From assembly GCA_016786525.1 (NCBI GenBank), contig JAEUVW010000362.1, positions 1-10,034 of the forward strand: a stretch of 10,034 bases of DNA, in the 5' to 3' direction. Under the pieces are notes generated by a model. The model did not search any database and was not told where the DNA came from. It worked only from the letters and a program-made list of their open reading frames with translations. The position numbers were made by a program, and so were the translations under genes. Shown piece by piece: positions 6,254 to 10,034 of the stretch. How positions within the stretch are numbered: the stretch's first letter is position 1; each line of letters opens with the position of its first letter. The DNA is from Chitinophagaceae bacterium (GTDB taxonomy: Bacteria; Bacteroidota; Bacteroidia; Chitinophagales; Chitinophagaceae).

Positions 6254-8488
6254 ATGTCTGTAATTGAAACCCATAATCCTGATTTTGAACTTGCTGTAAA
6301 ATATGTCTGCCAGACCGGCAAGCCTATTTTCCTGACCGGCAAGGCAGGTACGGGTAAGACAACCTTCCTGCGGTATATCAGGGAGCACTGCCCCAAGAAG
6401 ATGGCCGTCGTAGCTCCTACCGGTGTTGCGGCCATCAATGCCGGTGGCGTCACTATGCACTCCTTTTTCCAGCTGCCTTTCGGCGCCTATATTGCCGATC
6501 ACAAAACGGAGTGGGGCGGGGGCAATATGGAGATCAACAATACGCACACCCTGCTCAAAAACCTGCGCCTCAATCATAACAAGCGCCAGCTGATCCAGGA
6601 GCTGGAACTGCTGGTGATCGACGAAGTATCAATGCTGCGGGCAGATATGCTGGATGCCATCGATACGGTACTGCGGCATATACGGTCGCGGTACGAAGAA
6701 GCCTTCGGCGGAGTACAGGTACTGTTTATCGGCGACCTGTACCAGTTGCCTCCCGTGGTGAACCGGGAAGAATGGCAATTGATGAGCGCCACCTACAACA
6801 GTCCTTTTTTCTTCGATGCCCGCGTATTGAAAGAAACAGAACTGGCCTGCATAGAACTGCGCAAAATTTACCGCCAGCGCGATAGTGCCTTTATCAATGT
6901 GCTGAACAATATCCGCAACAACAAGGCGGGCCCGGAAGATCTTGCCCTGCTGGAGCAGCATTATGACCCGGACTTTTCACCGGCGGCAGACAGCGGCTAC
7001 ATCATACTGACTTCCCACAATTCCAGGGCCGACGTGGTCAACAAGACCGAACTGGAAAAACTGCCCTCCAGGCTCCACTATTTTGATGCCGTGGTCAAAG
7101 GCGACTTCGGGGATAAGATTTCACCCGTCGAAAAAACCATGCCGCTTAAAGAAGGTGCTCAGGTGATGTTTATTAAGAATGACAAAGGGGAAAGCCGCCG
7201 TTTTTACAATGGTAAGATCGTACGCATATCCCGCATCGATTTCGGCAAAGTCTTCGTCATGCTCGACGACCATGTGGAGATGGAGCTGGAAAAAGAAACC
7301 TGGCGCAACGTCAACTACCAGTACAACAAGGAGAGAGATGAAATAGACGAAGAAGAGATCGGCTCCTTTACCCAGTATCCTATCCGGCTGGCATGGGCCA
7401 TTACGATCCATAAAAGCCAGGGCCTGACCTTTGAAAAAGCGATTGTAGATGCCGGGTCTTCTTTCGCGGCGGGACAGGTGTATGTCGCGCTCAGCCGGCT
7501 TACTTCCCTTGAAGGGCTGGTCTTGCATACCCGCATCAACCCCGGGCAGGTCATGACCGACGATCGGGTGGTCCGTTACTCCGGCCAGGTCCGCACACAG
7601 GACAGTCTTGCCCGGCAACTCGGGGAGGAGCAGCGGTCTTTTGCCGCACAGAAATTACTGGGCAGTTTTGACCTGGACAAACTCTGTGAAGCCTACAAAG
7701 ACAATTACCTCGGCTTTTCCAAATCGGCCATCCCCGACAAGGCAGATGCCGTCATTGCCGCATTGAAATGGAGCGACGCCATCAACCAGCAGCAGACCGT
7801 CGCACAAAAATTCAACCAGCAGCTGAAGCTTATTTTCCAATCCGGGCAGCAACCCGATTACCGCCACCTCGAAGAAAGGACAGTGGCTGCGGGCAATTAT
7901 TTCCTGAAAGAACTGAAGGAGCTGGAAACCGCCCTGGACCAGCACATCAATGAGTACAAGGTAAAGCAGAAAACAAAAAAGTACATAGCCCAGCTGCGCT
8001 ATATCCTGTTGCTGCTGCAACGCAAAACAGCACAGATCGACCAGGCGGTGAAGCTTGCAAAAGGGTTGAACACCGGCACCGATATCGCAGCGCTGCTGGA
8101 CACCATTGCACAGGACAAAAAGCACTTGCATGCGGCAGAGGAGCTTGCCGGGCAAAAGGAAAACAAAGCCAAAAAGGAAGTCGGCGCCAGCAAAAACATC
8201 ACCTTCGACCTGTACAAAGAAGGGCGGACCATAGAAGAGATTGCACAGATGCGCAGCATGGCGGCCAGTACCATCGAAGGACACCTGACGGGTTTTATTG
8301 CCACGGGCGAACTGGAAGTCAGCACTTTTGTAAACCCCGCAGAGCTTTCGCTGATCCTGAAAAAAATAAAAGAGCGGAACAATCTCAGCAATGCCACCAT
8401 ACTGAAAGAAAACCTGCCCGCCGATATCAGCTACACCAAACTGCGGGCCGTACTCGCGTATCACAGCAGGGTAAGCAGCGAGGGATAA
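6254..8488 (+). CDS. PIF1/RecD-like superfamily 1B DNA helicase with C-terminal helix-turn-helix domain
   Basis: A 744-residue ATP-dependent helicase, expected to move 5' to 3' on DNA as other SF1B enzymes do. The Walker A motif is GKAGTGKTT (29-37), motif Ia is APTGVAAINAGG, Walker B is VIDEVSM (D123, E124), and motif III is GDLYQLPPV (160-168). The C-terminal RecA-like half has TIHKSQGLTF (384-393) and YVALSRLTSLEGL (410-422), which carries the motif VI arginine R415. All motifs are intact. Residues about 425-640 are mostly helical and charged, with a probable coiled coil around 540-640. Residues about 649-740 (FDLYKEGRTIEEIAQMRSM onward) fit the helicase helix-turn-helix family (HTH_40 type) also seen at the C terminus of some RecQ proteins, likely a DNA-binding module. 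PIF1 relatives act on replication forks, R-loops and G-quadruplexes; the exact role here is inferred. The gene appears to be monocistronic. Confidence 0.93.
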   Translation: MSVIETHNPDFELAVKYVCQTGKPIFLTGKAGTGKTTFLRYIREHCPKKMAVVAPTGVAAINAGGVTMHSFFQLPFGAYIADHKTEWGGGNMEINNTHTLLKNLRLNHNKRQLIQELELLVIDEVSMLRADMLDAIDTVLRHIRSRYEEAFGGVQVLFIGDLYQLPPVVNREEWQLMSATYNSPFFFDARVLKETELACIELRKIYRQRDSAFINVLNNIRNNKAGPEDLALLEQHYDPDFSPAADSGYIILTSHNSRADVVNKTELEKLPSRLHYFDAVVKGDFGDKISPVEKTMPLKEGAQVMFIKNDKGESRRFYNGKIVRISRIDFGKVFVMLDDHVEMELEKETWRNVNYQYNKERDEIDEEEIGSFTQYPIRLAWAITIHKSQGLTFEKAIVDAGSSFAAGQVYVALSRLTSLEGLVLHTRINPGQVMTDDRVVRYSGQVRTQDSLARQLGEEQRSFAAQKLLGSFDLDKLCEAYKDNYLGFSKSAIPDKADAVIAALKWSDAINQQQTVAQKFNQQLKLIFQSGQQPDYRHLEERTVAAGNYFLKELKELETALDQHINEYKVKQKTKKYIAQLRYILLLLQRKTAQIDQAVKLAKGLNTGTDIAALLDTIAQDKKHLHAAEELAGQKENKAKKEVGASKNITFDLYKEGRTIEEIAQMRSMAASTIEGHLTGFIATGELEVSTFVNPAELSLILKKIKERNNLSNATILKENLPADISYTKLRAVLAYHSRVSSEG

Positions 8489-8538
8489 TGTTTAGTTAAA
8501 AACACAAATTTGTAAATACATTTCTGGCGTGCAGCCAT

Positions 8539-8546
8539 TATTTTTG
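8539..8546 (+). promoter_or_regulatory. Possible -7 promoter element for the moxR-type gene
   Basis: TATTTTTG is a full match to the Bacteroidota -7 consensus TAnnTTTG and lies 32 bases before the ATG at 8579. The best upstream TTTG (8509-8512) is 26 bases away, longer than usual, so the -33 element is unclear. An alternative weaker -7 box is TACATTTC at 8517-8524. Confidence 0.35.
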
Positions 8547-8578
8547 GTTTCCTAAAAAACAAAAACACTCTTTGCCTC

Positions 8579-9586
8579 ATGGAGCAAACAGCTTCTTCAA
8601 CAGATATCCGCGAACTGAACGAACGCATTCACCAGGCCAGCGCCTTTATTGATTTGCTGAATATGGAGCTGACCAAAACGGTGGTGGGCCAGAAGCATAT
8701 GGTAGAGCGCCTGCTGATCGGTATGCTGGCCAACGGCCACGTGTTGCTGGAAGGCGTACCCGGCCTGGCCAAAACACTGGCGATCAAATCCCTGGCGACT
8801 GCCATCAACGGCCAGTTTGCCCGTATCCAGTTTACCCCCGACCTGCTGCCGGCAGACATCCTGGGTACTATGGTGTACAACCCGCAAAACCATGAGTTTG
8901 CCGTACGTAAAGGCCCCATTTTCGCCAACTTCATCCTGGCCGATGAGATCAACCGCGCCCCGGCAAAAGTGCAGAGCGCCCTGCTGGAGGCCATGCAGGA
9001 ACGCCAGGTAACGATCAGCGACCAGACCTACCCCCTGAGTGAGCCTTTCCTCGTACTGGCGACTCAGAACCCCATTGAGCAGGAAGGAACCTACGAGTTG
9101 CCCGAGGCACAGGTAGACCGCTTTATGCTGAAAGTCGTGATCTCCTACCCCAAAAAGGAAGAAGAGCGTCACATCATCCGCCAAAACCTGAACCCCACAG
9201 GCAGCGTGAAGATCAACCCTGTGGTACAGCCGGAAGATATCCTGCGCGCACGCAAACTCGTCCGCGAAGTGTATATGGACGAGAAGATAGAACAGTATAT
9301 CCTGGATATCGTTTTTGCGACCCGCTTCCCGGAAGAATTCAAACTGAACAAACTGAAGCCGCTGATCAGCTACGGAGCTTCTCCCCGCGCCAGCATCAGC
9401 CTGGCACTGGCGGCAAAAGCCTATGCCTTCATCAAGCGCCGCGGCTATGTGATCCCCGAAGATGTAAGGGCCATTTGCCACGATGTGCTGCGCCACCGTA
9501 TCGGTATTACCTACGAGGCGGAAGCAGAAAATATCAGCAGCGAAAACATCATCAACGAGATACTCAACGTGGTAGAAGTGCCATAA
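8579..9586 (+). CDS. MoxR-type AAA+ ATPase
   Basis: A 335-residue cytoplasmic AAA+ ATPase of the MoxR family, thought to act as a chaperone that helps assemble or activate partner proteins, often ones with VWA (metal-binding) domains. The Walker A motif is GVPGLAKT (59-66), with Ala before the Lys as is usual in MoxR. Walker B is ILADEINRA (D122, E123), followed by KVQSALLEAMQERQVT. Sensor 1 is ATQNPIEQEGTYELPEAQVDRFM (N164), and the sensor 2 helix is in GASPRASISLALAAKAYA, where the arginine is present. The length is normal. The ATG at 8579 begins 90 bases after the helicase stop, with no Shine-Dalgarno. Unusually, the next gene is an ABC-F ATPase rather than the DUF58 and VWA genes that follow moxR in many Bacteroidota, so its partner must be encoded elsewhere. 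Confidence 0.93.
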   Translation: MEQTASSTDIRELNERIHQASAFIDLLNMELTKTVVGQKHMVERLLIGMLANGHVLLEGVPGLAKTLAIKSLATAINGQFARIQFTPDLLPADILGTMVYNPQNHEFAVRKGPIFANFILADEINRAPAKVQSALLEAMQERQVTISDQTYPLSEPFLVLATQNPIEQEGTYELPEAQVDRFMLKVVISYPKKEEERHIIRQNLNPTGSVKINPVVQPEDILRARKLVREVYMDEKIEQYILDIVFATRFPEEFKLNKLKPLISYGASPRASISLALAAKAYAFIKRRGYVIPEDVRAICHDVLRHRIGITYEAEAENISSENIINEILNVVEVP

Positions 9587-9608
9587 GGCCACTGCCCGTA
9601 AAGAAACG

Positions 9609-9663
9609 AAGGTGCAACACTCCGTCGCTCTGTAACAAGGGTATTGCGGATGTTGCACCTTTC
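9609..9663 (+). repeat. Inverted repeat / hairpin downstream of moxR, possible weak terminator
   Basis: AAGGTGCAACA (9609-9619) is the exact reverse complement of TGTTGCACCTT (9651-9661). Allowing one bulged base, TCCG (9621-9624) and CGGA (9647-9650) extend the stem to 15 pairs around a loop of about 22 bases. Only three T residues follow, so it is a poor Rho-independent terminator, though its position 22 bases after the moxR stop fits a 3'-end structure. It could equally be a dispersed palindromic repeat. Confidence 0.55.
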
Positions 9664-9666
9664 CAA

Positions 9667-9698
9667 TTGAAGTAATATCCGGAGTTTTCGTACCTTTA
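9667..9698 (+). promoter_or_regulatory. Bacteroidota-type promoter for the ABC-F gene
   Basis: TTG (9667-9669), 21 bases, then TACCTTTA (9691-9698), which differs from TAnnTTTG at the last base only. Transcription would begin near 9702-9705 and leave a leader of just over 100 bases before the ATG at 9810, long compared with the other genes in the window. Confidence 0.45.
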
Positions 9699-9760
9699 CA
9701 TTTCACATCCACAGCGATACGCACACTCATGTAGAACAAGACCTCTTTCAACAAATACCA

Positions 9761-9783
9761 CAGACAGCACGATACCGTGCCTG
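9761..9783 (+). other. Small hairpin in the ABC-F leader
   Basis: GCACG (9767-9771) pairs with CGTGC (9776-9780) around ATAC, and CAG (9761-9763) can pair with CTG (9781-9783) past a three-base bulge. It sits about 25 bases before the start codon. The stem is short and may not be functional. Confidence 0.25.
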
Positions 9784-9809
9784 ATTGTTCACATTTTGAA
9801 AAAAGGATC

Positions 9810-10034
9810 ATGCTTACCTTACAGAACCTTGCGTATACGCATCCGGACAGAGATTTGCTGTTCGAACACCTCGATCTCTGCATCAGCAAACACGATAAGA
9901 TTGCCCTCATCGGCAACAACGGAAGCGGGAAATCAACATTATTAAAGATCATGGCCGGCCTGTTGCCGCCGTTCTCGGGCCTGCTGCAGCGGGATGCGGT
10001 TCCCTATTATGTTCCGCAGCATTTCGGACAATTC
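9810..10034 (+). CDS. ABC-F family ATP-binding protein, N-terminal part (runs off the window)
   Basis: The first 75 codons of an ATP-binding cassette protein; no stop is reached. The Walker A motif is GNNGSGKST (35-43), followed by LLKIMAGLLPP, and the Q-loop glutamine is Q70 in YYVPQHF. The direct start MLTLQNLAYTHPDRDLLFEHLDL, with no transmembrane region before the cassette, is typical of ABC-F proteins, which have two cassettes and act on the ribosome rather than in transport. A transporter ATPase cannot be excluded from this part alone; a second cassette and the linker between them would settle it. An AAAAAGGA tract (9801-9807) sits two bases before the ATG at 9810 and partly resembles a Shine-Dalgarno, which is rare in this window. 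An in-frame GTG at 9777 is a less likely start. Confidence 0.82.
   Translation, partial: MLTLQNLAYTHPDRDLLFEHLDLCISKHDKIALIGNNGSGKSTLLKIMAGLLPPFSGLLQRDAVPYYVPQHFGQF

Noticed and set aside
8489..8578. The gap between the helicase and moxR, examined for a terminator or small gene
   Set aside because: It is AT-rich with no stable hairpin and no short reading frame with a plausible start; only the promoter-like boxes stand out.
9475..9675. A small + strand frame over the moxR end and the inverted repeat
   Set aside because: It is out of frame with moxR for most of its length and its product is low-quality and basic, with no start signal.
8597..9952. A 451-codon open frame on the - strand across the moxR gene
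   Set aside because: It lies opposite the complete moxR gene with all its motifs, is rich in His, Gln and Cys, and shows no recognisable domain; it is a by-product of codon use on the + strand.
1..10034. CRISPR arrays, tRNA or rRNA genes, insertion sequences
   Set aside because: No regularly spaced repeats, no transposase-like protein or terminal repeats, and no structural RNA signature were seen on either strand.

Overview
The window looks like ordinary chromosome of a member of the Bacteroidota, most likely the Chitinophagaceae or a close relative. The main reasons are a secreted protein with a type IX secretion (T9SS) type B C-terminal domain, promoter-like sequences that match the Bacteroidota form (TTTG, about 20 bases, then TAnnTTTG) rather than the E. 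coli form, and an almost complete lack of Shine-Dalgarno sequences. A PIF1-type helicase with a C-terminal helix-turn-helix domain is also common in this phylum. All recognisable genes lie on the + strand.

Layout. Positions 2-49 are probably the last codons of an upstream gene, followed by a strong hairpin terminator (69-97). A promoter-like site (116-147) then precedes a 1181-residue secreted modular protein (176-3721): signal peptide, an N-terminal domain, seven repeats of the seven-bladed beta-propeller (SBBP) type, four PKD domains and a T9SS type B sorting domain. A second strong terminator (3744-3774) isolates it. Next come a sensor histidine kinase without a HAMP domain or a nearby response regulator (3887-5206), a sigma-70 family factor with a TTG start (5265-5834), and a 120-residue tail-anchored membrane protein that overlaps the sigma gene by ATGA and is probably its partner or anti-sigma factor (5831-6193). 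A PIF1/RecD-like helicase with a C-terminal HTH domain (6254-8488), a MoxR-type AAA+ ATPase (8579-9586), and the first 75 codons of an ABC-F type ATPase running off the end (9810-10034) complete the window.

How the genes fit together. The sigma gene and the small membrane gene are translationally coupled and probably form one regulatory unit. The kinase just upstream (58-base gap, no convincing terminator) may be co-transcribed, which would put three envelope-signalling genes side by side. The other genes appear to be independent transcription units, each with its own promoter-like sequence. The MoxR gene lacks the DUF58 and VWA neighbours that usually follow it. No stretch longer than 300 bases lacks a gene; the longest is 9587-9809, which holds an 11-bp perfect inverted repeat, a promoter-like site and a long untranslated leader.

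I saw no mobile element, CRISPR array, tRNA or rRNA, and nothing I would call a clearly new system. The items most worth a second look are the cysteine-free tail-anchored sigma partner, the kinase without a response regulator beside it, the orphan MoxR, and the inverted repeat and long leader before the ABC-F gene.
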